Shown: positions 55,536 through 64,000 of the stretch, piece after piece
Layout of the letters: every line of letters starts with the position of its first letter
Numbering within the stretch: position 1 is the first letter of the stretch
Source of the DNA: FEN-1297 sp964498065
GTDB lineage: Bacteria; Bacteroidota; Ignavibacteria; Ignavibacteriales; Ignavibacteriaceae
DNA length: 64,000 bases
NCBI GenBank assembly: GCA_964498065.1
Contig: CAZCFZ010000021.1
Coordinates: 1 to 64,000, forward strand
Reading direction: 5' to 3'
Notes under the pieces: model-generated
What the model was told of the DNA's origin: nothing
Databases searched by the model: none
What the model saw: the letters and a program-made list of their open reading frames with translations, nothing else
Made by a program: the position numbers and the translations under genes

Positions 55536-56663
55536 TTATTCAATTATATCAACGGACTGGCCTTCCTTAACAATATTCTGCCCGACAATAATTACAGAAT
55601 CGCCAACGCCGATACCGTCGCTTATTTCAATCTGGCCGTTGTTTGTTATACCGGTTTTAACTTCTTTTAACTTTGCGGATTTATTTTCAACAATAAAAAG
55701 GAAATATTTTCTTACGGGATTCTGCAGGCCGGTTTCTTTATTAATTTTAACTTCTGTTTGAGTTATCAATGAAACTTCGGGAACAACAAGACTGTTGAAA
55801 CGACTCTGCGTCTCGATAAAAAATTCTCCGAACATGCCGGATTTTAATCTTTTATCGTTCATTAGAAAAACAATTTCAACCTCAAGTGATTTTGACATCT
55901 GGTCTACAGACGAATTTACCTTTTCTACACTGCCGGTAAATTCTTCTCCGGGAATCGACGGAAATTTTATAAGCACTTTTTGTCCGGGCTTTACTTTTAA
56001 TACATCTTCTCCGGTTAAATTAACCTTTGCTTTCATATTGGAAGAGGAAAGAACTTGGACTACCGGCTGCCCCAAATTTATCATTTGATTTTCTTCAATA
56101 TAAACCGCCGCCACAATCCCGCTGAAAGGAGCCTTTACAAAACTGTTCTCATATTGTTCGCTTGCCTGCTCATAAGCAGATTTTGCCTGGTTAAGTGCAT
56201 GTTCGGAAGTTTCTTTTGCTGTTTCCGATTGATCGAATTGCTGACGGCTTATAGCTTTTTCCGAGAAAAGTTTAGTCATTCTTTCAAAATCCTGAGCTGC
56301 TAATTTTGCCTGTGCTTCCGCTGTTTTTAATGCTGAATTTGCTATTTCCAATCCCTGTTTTAATATATCGTTTTTTTGAACAGCTAGGATTTGATCCTTT
56401 TCCACTTTTTGGCCGGGTTTTACATAAATCTTTTCTACCCGTTCCGAAACTTTACTATAAACAATCACATCTTCTTCGGCGGTAACGGATCCGGTGACGC
56501 GTATATACTTTGATATTGTTCCTGCTTTAACTTTATATATTTTTACAGGTACGGACTTTTCAACTCCCTCGTCTGCTTTTTTTGAACATCCTGCTGTTAA
56601 CAATAAAATAAAAGATATAAAAGGAATCCATCCCTTCCGGGAAAGACATTTTCTCAATTTCAT
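55536..56663 (-). CDS. RND efflux periplasmic adaptor (membrane fusion protein)
   Basis: About 375 residues. The start at 56663 is preferred (GAGGA four bases upstream; begins MKLRKCLSRKGW) over ATGs at 56678 and 56687. The lipoprotein signal ends LLTAGCSKK. Then come the barrel-sandwich (VYSKVSERVEKIYVKPGQKV), a coiled coil of about 80 residues (ALKTAEAQAKLAAQDFERMT), the second lipoyl half (APFSGIVAAVYIEENQMI) and beta-barrel and membrane-proximal domains. It joins the pump to the outer-membrane channel. Confidence 0.92.
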   Translation of the reverse strand: MKLRKCLSRKGWIPFISFILLLTAGCSKKADEGVEKSVPVKIYKVKAGTISKYIRVTGSVTAEEDVIVYSKVSERVEKIYVKPGQKVEKDQILAVQKNDILKQGLEIANSALKTAEAQAKLAAQDFERMTKLFSEKAISRQQFDQSETAKETSEHALNQAKSAYEQASEQYENSFVKAPFSGIVAAVYIEENQMINLGQPVVQVLSSSNMKAKVNLTGEDVLKVKPGQKVLIKFPSIPGEEFTGSVEKVNSSVDQMSKSLEVEIVFLMNDKRLKSGMFGEFFIETQSRFNSLVVPEVSLITQTEVKINKETGLQNPVRKYFLFIVENKSAKLKEVKTGITNNGQIEISDGIGVGDSVIIVGQNIVKEGQSVDIIE

Positions 56664-56699
56664 GATTTCCTCACCCATGATATTCAAGTTTCAAAAAAA

Positions 56700-58046
56700 T
56701 TATTTCCAGATTTTATCTAATAATCCAACCGATTTTAACAAAGCCAGCTGGTTAACATTGTAATTATAAATCCCCTGCAGGTAATCACTTTTACTTTTAG
56801 TATAAAGAAGCTGTGCATTAAGTACGTCAAGTTGATTGCTCATCCCCTGCGCGTATAACAAATTCGAAATCCTTAAACTTTCATTAAACTGATCCAATGC
56901 ATCTTTAAGGCTCCGCAGGCTTTTCGATGCCTCCATAAAATTATAATAGCTCTGCTCTATTTCCAGTTCGTTTGCAAAATGAGTTTGCTTAATCAGTAAA
57001 TCCGTTTGATCGGTTTTAATTTTGGCAATCTGATAGTTCAGTAATTTTCTCCCTCCTTCAAATAAAGGCCAGGCAATCGAAAGAGTAATGGATTTGGAAC
57101 GAATATAATCATCCCACCTTACCTTGTAGCTTTCCACAGGTGCCTGCTGATCAACACTTGCAGATAAAGCAATCGTCGGGCTGAACATTCCCAATGCAAT
57201 CTTTTCCCCTTCTTTTGCGGCATTCCTTTGATACTTTAATGCTTTAAGATCATTTCTATTTTCATCGGCGAGCACTTTTAAATCCATTAAGGTCAGATCT
57301 GAATATTGATTCAGGAAATCTGTTTTATATAGACTGTCAATCACAACCAACGAATCCGTTAGTGAAATATTCAACAAGCTTTTTAATCTTTGTACGGAAA
57401 GCTTTTTATTTGAGACAGCCGCTTCCAGCATAGGCAGTGTTGATGAATATTGAGCTTTTGCACGCTGCATATCAAGTTCGGTTGCGGTTCCGGCTTTGTA
57501 AAATTTTTGAACTTGTTCCATATTTTGTTGCGCTACTCCGGCGGATTCTTCAGCAGATTTTTGCAATTCATCGGCAAGTATAATCCCATAATAAGCCTGC
57601 AGTGTAATTAAAACAGTTTCTTCCTCTTTTCCTTCCAGTTCTTCCTTTAATGATTTTTTAATATTCTGCTGTATGTTATAATTGAACCATCTGCTTCCGC
57701 CGGTAAAGATGGGAAGTGAAAGACTCAAAGTATGCTGGAAAGTATACGGGGTTCCCACAACAAATTGCTGACCCATAAAAACAAACACCGGCAGTTCAAT
57801 ATTTTTTTGTGCTATACCCTGATATGTTAAAGTGGGTAAAAACGTGGATATAGATTTCCATGTTTCCAGATTCTGAATTTTATAATCGAGCTGCTTATAT
57901 TTTAAAGTAAGATTATCGGTTAAAGTAATATTAACTACATTTTTCCAGGAAACATAAATTATTTGTTTTTCACTCTGCGCTTCGGCAGAATTACAAATAA
58001 ACATAAAGAATAAATAAATTATAAGAATGCCTTTATCCCGGGACAT
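56700..58046 (-). CDS. TolC-family outer membrane efflux protein
   Basis: 448 residues with a signal peptide (to about residue 23, SAEAQS). It has two structural repeats of the TolC family with long coiled-coil helices: QKSAEESAGVAQQNMEQVQK and AGTATELDMQRAKAQYSST in the first, QFNESLRISNLLYAQGMSNQ and LDVLNAQLLYTKSKSDYLQG in the second. It forms the outer-membrane exit duct. First gene of the three-gene efflux operon, 36 bases from the preferred adaptor start. Confidence 0.92.
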   Translation of the reverse strand: MSRDKGILIIYLFFMFICNSAEAQSEKQIIYVSWKNVVNITLTDNLTLKYKQLDYKIQNLETWKSISTFLPTLTYQGIAQKNIELPVFVFMGQQFVVGTPYTFQHTLSLSLPIFTGGSRWFNYNIQQNIKKSLKEELEGKEEETVLITLQAYYGIILADELQKSAEESAGVAQQNMEQVQKFYKAGTATELDMQRAKAQYSSTLPMLEAAVSNKKLSVQRLKSLLNISLTDSLVVIDSLYKTDFLNQYSDLTLMDLKVLADENRNDLKALKYQRNAAKEGEKIALGMFSPTIALSASVDQQAPVESYKVRWDDYIRSKSITLSIAWPLFEGGRKLLNYQIAKIKTDQTDLLIKQTHFANELEIEQSYYNFMEASKSLRSLKDALDQFNESLRISNLLYAQGMSNQLDVLNAQLLYTKSKSDYLQGIYNYNVNQLALLKSVGLLDKIWK

Positions 58047-58354
58047 AATGCAAGTGTCCTTTAAATTCTTATTAATATTTTATTTTTAATAAAAAAGGTT
58101 GAATAATCTTTTTATTTCGAGCTTTGTCAGGATACCCTTTTATTTTATTGCCTCTCTTTAATTTGAATCTCCTCTGCAAGAGAGAACAATAATTTCTAAT
58201 TTTGTAGAACTTCTAAAAACTTCACATCAAATATAATAAAATAGTACTTACAGTTAAAAGATATTAACTTTTCCGCAATTTTCGTTTTGAAGTCCAACTA
58301 TAACATAATGAAATTTAGATTTTATTATTATCCGAAGATTTTAAATGTATGTTA
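58047..58354. other. Gap upstream of the efflux operon
   Basis: 308 bases, AT-rich, holding the efflux promoter. A 7-bp inverted pair CTCTCTT (58152-58158) and AAGAGAG (58178-58184) could be an operator half-pair, or chance. No regulator gene is beside the operon. Confidence 0.4.
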
Positions 58355-59038
58355 CTAATAAATAAACGGCAGCAGCTTTTTCGTATGTTTTCTGTATTCC
58401 TCAAATTGTTCACCATATTTTCCCAACAAATATTTATCTAGTTTAGGTACATTGTAAAATGCAAAGAAACAGAATATAAAAACAGGAATTATAGTAGAAT
58501 ACCAGTTCCTTGTAATAATTGCATAAGCAGTTACCCAAAGAATATCCCCGAAATAATTTATATGCATAGAATACTTAAACAAACCGGTGGTGTATAACCG
58601 GCCTTTGTTATCCGGGTTTGTCTTCCATTTCTTCCTGGATAATTCAGACCAAGTATTTAAGCAAGAACCGAAGAGAAATAATATTATTGCAAAAATGTCA
58701 ACTACATTTATACCTTCGGATGAACCATAACCGAGTAATGCGTAACCGACATAATAAATTGCAAAAGCGACCGGAATGCTGAATGCTTCCTCCCAGGGAA
58801 TGTGCCTTTTTACAAGATAAAAAAATGTAAGGCAAATTCTTAGAAATACAATCAAATTAAAAGTGAAAATTATTATATGCCTAACATCATTTCCTTTTGC
58901 GGGAATTGACGGCGAAAAAATTATATTATATCCACCTTCAAATAAAATCCAGTAACTTATTATAAGGATTAATATTTCTAGTATAATTAGAACTGCTTTT
59001 TGAGGAATGCTCTTATCTTTTTTATTATATAAATCCAT
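58355..59038 (-). CDS. DUF1295/isoprenylcysteine methyltransferase-like membrane protein
   Basis: A 227-residue protein with about six membrane segments. The C-terminal part has the family pattern: GRLYTTGLFKYSMHINYFGD, then a hydrophobic pair of helices, then DKYLLGKYGEQFEEYRKHT. This is shared by the steroid 5-alpha-reductase-like DUF1295 and ICMT-like methyltransferases, which bind NADPH or S-adenosylmethionine respectively. I cannot decide between them. It stands alone. Confidence 0.72.
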   Translation of the reverse strand: MDLYNKKDKSIPQKAVLIILEILILIISYWILFEGGYNIIFSPSIPAKGNDVRHIIIFTFNLIVFLRICLTFFYLVKRHIPWEEAFSIPVAFAIYYVGYALLGYGSSEGINVVDIFAIILFLFGSCLNTWSELSRKKWKTNPDNKGRLYTTGLFKYSMHINYFGDILWVTAYAIITRNWYSTIIPVFIFCFFAFYNVPKLDKYLLGKYGEQFEEYRKHTKKLLPFIY

Positions 59039-59285
59039 GATTGTAAATTCTTCATGATAATTTAAATAACTGTTTATGCAAATTTATCAGATAATGCTTA
59101 AATATTCATGTTTTCTAATTTATAACTTTAAATTGACCCATAATTTACAATAGTAAAAAATAAATAATTTATCGGATTTATCTGATCTGTTCAAAACAAA
59201 TTATTTATCGAACTTACTTTCTATTCCATATTTAATTTGGACAATTATGAGATTTAATAATTAAAATAACATTTTAAGATTTAGA

Positions 59286-59316
59286 TTTTAGTAATAGACC
59301 GATTTTATTAAATTTG
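59286..59316 (+). promoter_or_regulatory. Possible promoter of the pyrophosphatase gene
   Basis: TAAATTTG at 59309-59316 fits the TAnnTTTG element, with TTTT about 19 bases upstream in place of TTTG. The predicted transcript start near 59322 would leave almost no leader to the ATG at 59325 but about 80 bases to the ATG at 59403. Confidence 0.35.
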
Positions 59317-59402
59317 TACTTAAAATGAAATATGTTGGTAAATTTTTTCCCAACCTAATAAACATTAACCTAGACAGACTAAAAATAATTTTGGGAATTA
59401 GA

Positions 59403-59966
59403 ATGAAGTCAATTTTTAATATGAATCCGTGGCATACAGTTAGACCATTGACAGATTTACAAAATGTGATAAATGCAGTAATTGAAATACCGATGGGCAG
59501 TAAGGCAAAATATGAACTGGATAAAGAAAGCGGTCTATTAAGATTAGACAGAGTATTATTTTCTTCTGTTCACTACCCGGCAAATTACGGATTCATTCCA
59601 CAGACGATTGCCGATGACGGCGATCCACTCGATATCCTTGTTATATCTTCCCTTGAAGTAGAGCCAATGTGTATTTTAACTGCAAAGGTAATAGGAGCCA
59701 TGCATATGGTCGACGATAATGAAAATGATGAAAAGATAATTGCCGTTGCTAATCAAGATATGGCTGTTAATCATATCAACAGTCTGGCAGAGCTGCCGCC
59801 TCATACTATGATAGAATTAAAAAGATTTTTTGAGGATTATAAAAATCTTGAACATAAGCATGTTGAGGTAAATGAATTCATTGAAAGCGAATTTGCAAAT
59901 AAAATTATCGAAGCAAGTATAGATCGCTATAGCAATGAATTCGATTTAAAAGAAATCATCGGTTAA
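59403..59966 (+). CDS. ppa: Inorganic pyrophosphatase, family I
   Basis: The enzyme hydrolyses pyrophosphate to phosphate. Landmarks are VIEIPMGSKAKYELDKESG, FSSVHYPANYGFIPQT and the metal-binding DDGDPLDILV. The start at 59403 gives 187 residues, with GGGA six bases upstream. An ATG at 59325 in frame would add 26 residues unlike the family, and the possible promoter sits almost on it. A third choice is 59421, which begins MNPWH, as in some relatives. It faces the HTH gene. Confidence 0.93.
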   Translation: MKSIFNMNPWHTVRPLTDLQNVINAVIEIPMGSKAKYELDKESGLLRLDRVLFSSVHYPANYGFIPQTIADDGDPLDILVISSLEVEPMCILTAKVIGAMHMVDDNENDEKIIAVANQDMAVNHINSLAELPPHTMIELKRFFEDYKNLEHKHVEVNEFIESEFANKIIEASIDRYSNEFDLKEIIG

Positions 59967-60028
59967 TTTTAATTCAGTATTTAAGGTAAAAATTAATTTC
60001 TGCAATAAGATAACTAATACCTAAAAAG

Positions 60029-60247
60029 TTAATTACCGCTTTCAGATTGTTTATTGACAATGTTATCAAACTTTGCATCAAAATGCTGATCAAACCAGGC
60101 ATCCACAATCGATCTTTTAAAACGCCATTCTTTTCCTAATTTAGCTGCCGGAATTTTTTTCTCCTGTGCCCACGTATAAATTGTCTGCGGTTTTACCTTT
60201 AAATAAGCGGCAACTTCTTCAAGCGTCATTATTTCATCTGCAGGCAT
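60029..60247 (-). CDS. Small helix-turn-helix protein (excisionase/MerR-like fold)
   Basis: 72 residues. EIMTLEEVAAYLKVKPQTIY is the winged helix-turn-helix of the excisionase (HTH_17) family, followed by WAQEKKIPAAKLGKEWRFKR, which makes the wing. Members bind DNA; most are not linked to phage excision, and here there is no integrase. Its ATG lies just after the stop of the YIP1-like gene, with GGAG inside the upstream gene end, so they are co-translated. Confidence 0.85.
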   Translation of the reverse strand: MPADEIMTLEEVAAYLKVKPQTIYTWAQEKKIPAAKLGKEWRFKRSIVDAWFDQHFDAKFDNIVNKQSESGN

Positions 60248-60248
60248 T

Positions 60249-61004
60249 TTATTTCTCCGTTCCGGTTGTATCAGGTATGAACTGTGAATTTTTATCTGAG
60301 TGACGGACAGTCTTTTCTTCCGGATTAGTTAACTGCTGTATGGAATAAATAACCGCAGTATAAAAATTACCCTTATATTTTTTGAATAAAGAATACCCTT
60401 GCGTTTTTTCAGCAAGAAAGGGCTGCATATTCCAGGCCAGCTGAATTCCTACAAAAGCAAGAATAATAACCCAGAATCTAAAAACTTCAACTCCTGTTTT
60501 AGGATAAATATTTTTTTGCTCACATGAATATTTTAATGCATCTAAAACTGTTTTCATACCGAAGATTCCGCCGACTGCAAAAACAGCTATATGCAGCAGT
60601 TGAAGGAAATAATAATTTCCGCCAGTAAGCACAAACAATATAATAATGGGGGCAAATGAAACCATTATCGCACCGGTAAGTACGTAACCGGAAAGAATAA
60701 TTATGGACATGTGGGACAATTTCATTTTTGACCCTAGAATATATTGTATAACAAAAAATGCGGGAAAACATATTATAAGCGATAAAAGGAATAAAACAGG
60801 AACTTTAATTCCGGCAGTTAATGCTTGAGCAATTCCGCTGTAACAGCCCATGATAAGACCGTAAAGAAATGTTAATCCGATAAAAAGCAGGATAAGCCGC
60901 CAGATGCGCCCCCATGTTTTTTGTTCATTAAAAATATCATTAAAAAATTCATCCTTGTTATACAAACCCGGAACGAGACTAATAAAACTAGATTTATTTT
61001 CCAT
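60249..61004 (-). CDS. YIP1-like multi-pass membrane protein
   Basis: About 251 residues. The start at 61004 has AAGGAA seven bases upstream and is preferred over 61034. After a soluble N-terminus (GLYNKDEFFNDIFNEQKTWG, common in Yip1-type proteins) there are about six membrane segments. The C-terminal 50 residues are hydrophilic. Its function is unknown. It is paired with a small DNA-binding protein gene, which may regulate this or other genes. Confidence 0.65.
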   Translation of the reverse strand: MENKSSFISLVPGLYNKDEFFNDIFNEQKTWGRIWRLILLFIGLTFLYGLIMGCYSGIAQALTAGIKVPVLFLLSLIICFPAFFVIQYILGSKMKLSHMSIIILSGYVLTGAIMVSFAPIIILFVLTGGNYYFLQLLHIAVFAVGGIFGMKTVLDALKYSCEQKNIYPKTGVEVFRFWVIILAFVGIQLAWNMQPFLAEKTQGYSLFKKYKGNFYTAVIYSIQQLTNPEEKTVRHSDKNSQFIPDTTGTEK

Positions 61005-61396
61005 TGAAAGATTCCTTTCAGTAAGGTTCTTCAAAAATCTTAAATAAATTTAAATATTTATTATTAAATAATCAAGTTTATTATTGTTTATTATTGTTTT
61101 TTATCATTTAATGGTATTAAATAATGGATTTATGAAAAACCATAATTTTATAATTGCTTTCATTAAAAATATCTCTAGTTGTATTTACCGAGAGAGAAAT
61201 TGTGCCTTAAAAGCTCTAATTCTTAACAAATTATTATTATATTCACAAGCAATATTAAACAGCTTGATGAAGTTCGGGTAGTGACGCCGCTTTAGTTCAT
61301 TTCCCCCAAATACCGGAATTAGAATGCCGGTTATACTGCTTTCCGGTATTTACTCATACAGGCCCTTAAGTTAAACCAACATAAGGAATAATTAAA
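61005..61396. other. Gap with a hairpin before the M3 peptidase gene
   Basis: 392 bases. The first 230 are AT-rich and hold a 65-codon frame with no family resemblance, which I reject. AAATACCGGAA at 61308-61318 pairs with TTCCGGTATTT at 61341-61351, an 11-bp stem with a 22-base loop. It may be a terminator for an unseen transcript or a leader structure of the peptidase gene, whose ATG is 45 bases on. Confidence 0.5.
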
Positions 61397-63544
61397 ATGA
61401 TTCGAGTTTTTAACAAAACAATTTTTTGTGTTCTGTCATTAGGTATTGCATCAGTAATAATGGCAGCTACTCCCAACAATCCTTCAAAAAACTTTTCAGG
61501 TACAAATCATAAGAATCCTTTTTTTCAGCCTAGCACACTTCCTTTCCAGGCGCCTCCATTCAATAAAATTAAGGACAGCGATTATAAACCTGCAATAGAA
61601 GAAGGGATGAAGCAGCAATTGGAAGAAATAAAAAAAATTGCCGATAATCCCGCAGCACCTACATTTGAAAATACATTAGTAGCTCTTGAAAAAAGCGGAC
61701 AGATGCTGGACAGGGTAACAATGGTTTTTAATGCCGTAACGGCTGCAAATACCGATTCTGTTTTACAAAAAGTACAGGAAGAAGAGGCTCCGCGTCTTGC
61801 CGCGCATCATGACGCTATTTTCCTGAATACAAAATTATTTGAAAGAGTTAAGGCAATTTATCAAAAGCGCAAACAGCTTAAGCTTGATCATGAATCGCAT
61901 AAATTGATTACATACTATTACAATAAGTTTGTACACGCAGGCGCAAACTTATCTAAAGAAGATAAGGCCAAACTTAAAAAGTTAAATGAAGAAGAAGCTA
62001 CGCTGATAGCGAAATTTATTAATAAACTTTTAGCCGGTACAAAAGACGGTGCTTTGGTTACCAGCAACAAATCCGAACTGGCCGGACTTTCCGCTTCACA
62101 GCTAGATGCTGCATCGCAGGCAGCAGCCGGCAGAGGTTTAAAAAACAAATGGGTTATTCCTTTACAGAATACAACCCAGCAGCCTGATCTTCAGTTTTTA
62201 AATGATAGGAAAACCCGTAAGCAATTGTTTGAAGATTCATGGAACCGATGTGAGCATAATGATGCAAACGATACAAGATCCGATATCGAACACATTGCAA
62301 AAATCCGCGCTGAAAAAGCAAAGCTGTTAGGCTTCCCTAATTATGCAGCATGGGTACTGGAAAACCAGATGGCAAAGACTCCGCAGGCCGTAGAAAAATT
62401 TCTTGCGGGTATGGTTCCGGCTACCGTTGCCAACGAAAAAAAGGAAGCAGCCGAAATTCAAGCTTATATAGATAAATCCGGCAGTAACATTAAACTGGAA
62501 CCATGGGACTGGAATTATTACGGCGAGAAGCTTCGTAAGGAAAAGTTCCACTTTGATGATTCACAGGTTCGTCCTTATTTCGTACTTGAGAATGTACTTA
62601 AGAAGGGAATTTTTTATGAGGCTCATGAACTATACGGATTGACATTTAAAGAACTTCACAATATTCCCGTTTACCAGAAAGATGTAAGAGTTTTTGAAGT
62701 TTACGATAAAGACGGTTCGCCTCTTGCATTATTTTATGCCGATTATTTTAAGCGCGATAATAAAGGCGGAGGTGCATGGATGGATAACTTCGTTCAGCAG
62801 TCAAAATTGCTGGGAACAAAGCCGGTTGTTTACAATGTCTGCAACTTTACCAAACCTGCGCCGGGCCAGCCTGCTTTATTAAGTTATGATGATGTTACAA
62901 CAATGTTCCATGAATTCGGACATGCGCTTCACGGAATGTTTGCGGATGAAGAATATGCCAGTTTATCCGGGACAAATGTTCCGCGTGATTTTGTTGAATT
63001 CCCTTCACAATTTAACGAACATTGGGCGCTCAATCCAAAAGTTCTTGAACATTATGCATTAAATTATAAAACCGGAAAACCCATACCGAAGGAACTGGTT
63101 GAAAAATTGAAAGAAGCAAATAATTTTAACCAGGGTTATGATTTTACCGAATTGCTGGAAGCTGCCGATCTTGACATGGCATGGCATACATTACCTGCAA
63201 GCGCTCCTTTACAAAATTCAGATAAGTTTGAAACTGCAAGTTTAAAGAAAGATCATTTATATATTCCGCAGGTTCCGCCTCGTTATAGATCAAGTTACTT
63301 TATGCATATCTGGGGAAACGGATATGCCGCCGGTTATTATGCATATCTTTGGTCTGAGATGCTTGATGATGATGCATATGATTGGTTTATGAGTCACGGC
63401 GGATTAACACGCGCAAACGGAGAACGTTTCCGTAAAATTATACTTTCGCGCGGAGCTACCGAGGATTATACTAAAATCTTCCGAGAATTCACGGGACATG
63501 ATCCTGAAATCGGGCCAATGCTCAAATTCCGAGGATTGAAATAA
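61397..63544 (+). CDS. dcp: M3-family oligopeptidase (peptidyl-dipeptidase Dcp-like)
   Basis: The 715-residue zinc peptidase has a signal peptide (to about residue 23, VIMAA). The catalytic site is HEFGH at 505-509 with third ligand Glu534 in FVEFPSQ. LLEAADLDMAWHTL and SYFMHIWGNGYAAGYYAYLW are typical of Dcp. It should remove dipeptides from the C-terminus of short peptides in the periplasm. AAGGAATAA precedes the ATG. It ends just before the family B element and complements the prolyl oligopeptidase in peptide use. Confidence 0.93.
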   Translation: MIRVFNKTIFCVLSLGIASVIMAATPNNPSKNFSGTNHKNPFFQPSTLPFQAPPFNKIKDSDYKPAIEEGMKQQLEEIKKIADNPAAPTFENTLVALEKSGQMLDRVTMVFNAVTAANTDSVLQKVQEEEAPRLAAHHDAIFLNTKLFERVKAIYQKRKQLKLDHESHKLITYYYNKFVHAGANLSKEDKAKLKKLNEEEATLIAKFINKLLAGTKDGALVTSNKSELAGLSASQLDAASQAAAGRGLKNKWVIPLQNTTQQPDLQFLNDRKTRKQLFEDSWNRCEHNDANDTRSDIEHIAKIRAEKAKLLGFPNYAAWVLENQMAKTPQAVEKFLAGMVPATVANEKKEAAEIQAYIDKSGSNIKLEPWDWNYYGEKLRKEKFHFDDSQVRPYFVLENVLKKGIFYEAHELYGLTFKELHNIPVYQKDVRVFEVYDKDGSPLALFYADYFKRDNKGGGAWMDNFVQQSKLLGTKPVVYNVCNFTKPAPGQPALLSYDDVTTMFHEFGHALHGMFADEEYASLSGTNVPRDFVEFPSQFNEHWALNPKVLEHYALNYKTGKPIPKELVEKLKEANNFNQGYDFTELLEAADLDMAWHTLPASAPLQNSDKFETASLKKDHLYIPQVPPRYRSSYFMHIWGNGYAAGYYAYLWSEMLDDDAYDWFMSHGGLTRANGERFRKIILSRGATEDYTKIFREFTGHDPEIGPMLKFRGLK

Positions 63545-63567
63545 TTACAAACTTGTTTATAATTTTA

Positions 63568-63709
63568 GGAGGTTGTCTCAAAATTGTCATTCCGGGCTTT
63601 GCCAAAGGCATTCCTTTGGAAGACCCGGAATCTAAACACTAGAATTTCTTTTAAAAGAGATGCTGAATCAAGTTCAGCATGACAAATTCGATCATTTGAG
63701 ACAGCCTCC
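63568..63709. repeat. Family B inverted-repeat element, copy 2
   Basis: 142 bp with ends GGAGGTTGTCTCAAAA and TTTGAGACAGCCTCC, an inverted pair with few mismatches. Hairpin 2 keeps ATGCTGAA and TTCAGCAT around TCAAG. Hairpin 1 keeps the outer arms ATTCCGGG and CCCGGAAT, but its loop is enlarged by an insert that itself can pair (CCAAAGG with CCTTTGG). It follows the M3 peptidase stop by 23 bases. Confidence 0.75.
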
Positions 63710-63837
63710 TTTTTTATTAGACTTTCACTAACTAAAAAAAGTCGGAAAAATCACACTATATTATTTAGTAGAATCACTCTATTGATTTACGAAAAGAAAT
63801 TCCATAGTATAATAGCGGATTATAAAATATCTATTTA

Positions 63838-63960
63838 TTTGGTAAAAGGATTAACTTTTTAACTGAAGTTATGCAATAGTCATGCTGAACCATGTCATCC
63901 CGGGCTTGACCCGGGATCTGCAATTGATTCGGCATCTGAAAATAGCTTAAATAACCAAAA
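63838..63960. repeat. Family C repeat, copy 2 (approximate ends)
   Basis: Shares several blocks with 7869-8020. It contains a strong hairpin with ATCCCGGG and CCCGGGAT arms and loop CTTGA, enclosed by ATGCTGAA and TTCGGCAT, which can pair over the top. The ends cannot be fixed from two copies. Confidence 0.45.
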
Positions 63961-64000
63961 TATAATATAAGCAGCAAACACAATAAATCGTTCGAAAATT

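Larger units (their letters stand above)
63545..64000. other. Right-edge gap with two repeats
   Basis: 456 bases to the window end without a gene. It holds family B copy 2 (63568-63709) and family C copy 2 (about 63838-63960). Bases between and after are AT-rich and I see nothing in them. Confidence 0.6.

Noticed and set aside
60029..60247. Excisionase-like protein as a sign of a mobile element
   Set aside because: No integrase, attachment-site repeats or tRNA nearby; this fold is common in ordinary regulators.
61084..61281. 65-codon open frame on the + strand before the M3 peptidase gene
   Set aside because: AT-rich, no ribosome site, no recognisable domain; looks like chance.

Overview
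The window is about 64 kb of AT-rich bacterial chromosome with single-copy housekeeping and envelope genes throughout. I see no prophage, integrase, transposase, CRISPR array, rRNA or tRNA. A Kdo and LPS-export operon shows a Gram-negative outer membrane. SprA and a PorX-type regulator point to type IX secretion, and an hpnC-hpnD-hpnE set makes squalene. Two possible promoters resemble the Bacteroidota type (TTTG or TTTT, about 20 bases, TAnnTTTG). Clear Shine-Dalgarno sites (AAAGGAGG before citrate synthase, AAGGAG before dnaK) are unlike most Bacteroidota. Together these suggest the Ignavibacteriota branch of the Bacteroidota/Chlorobiota group. That placement is inference from gene content, not a measured phylogeny.

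Layout. 1-2147: a cut-off CPBP membrane protein and a secreted esterase. 2174-7672 (-): kdsA, an unknown gene, kdsD, lptC, an OstA/LptA-like gene and lptB, covering Kdo synthesis and LPS export. 8068-10572: a secreted PIG-L deacetylase. 10974-15315: a TetR regulator facing pstB and phnE-phnC-phnD (phosphate or phosphonate uptake). 15756-18506: a ferritin-like protein, ruvB and an acyltransferase. 18714-21657 (-): hsp20, dnaK and hsp20 behind a sigma-54-like promoter. 21899-23436 (+): birA and coaX. 23461-35648 (-): sprA, porX, tsaE, tsaB, a DUF1573 gene, accD and panC, a long close-packed set. 35886-41487 (-): a cupin, citrate synthase and hpnC-hpnD-hpnE. 41759-46848 (+): prfC and an Asp-box repeat protein. 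46932-48283 (-): yceI and a b561-like membrane protein. 48599-52142 (+): a lipoprotein, prolyl oligopeptidase and bacterioferritin. 52411-58046 (-): a tripartite RND efflux operon. 58355-63544: a DUF1295 methyltransferase-like protein, pyrophosphatase, an HTH/YIP1 pair and an M3 oligopeptidase.

Working together. CoaX, PanC, BirA and AccD lie close to one another and all serve coenzyme A, biotin or malonyl-CoA supply. TsaB and TsaE serve tRNA t6A formation. SprA and its probable regulator PorX are neighbours. HpnCDE makes squalene, but no cyclase is in the window.

The most unusual structure is between genes. Two families of short inverted-repeat elements (about 120-142 bp) differ in sequence but share one plan: terminal inverted repeats around two hairpins whose loops are complementary. 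Also notable are likely non-ATG starts (AUU for sprA, AUC for panC), the sigma-54-like promoter before hsp20-dnaK, and an unknown gene inside the Kdo/Lpt operon.
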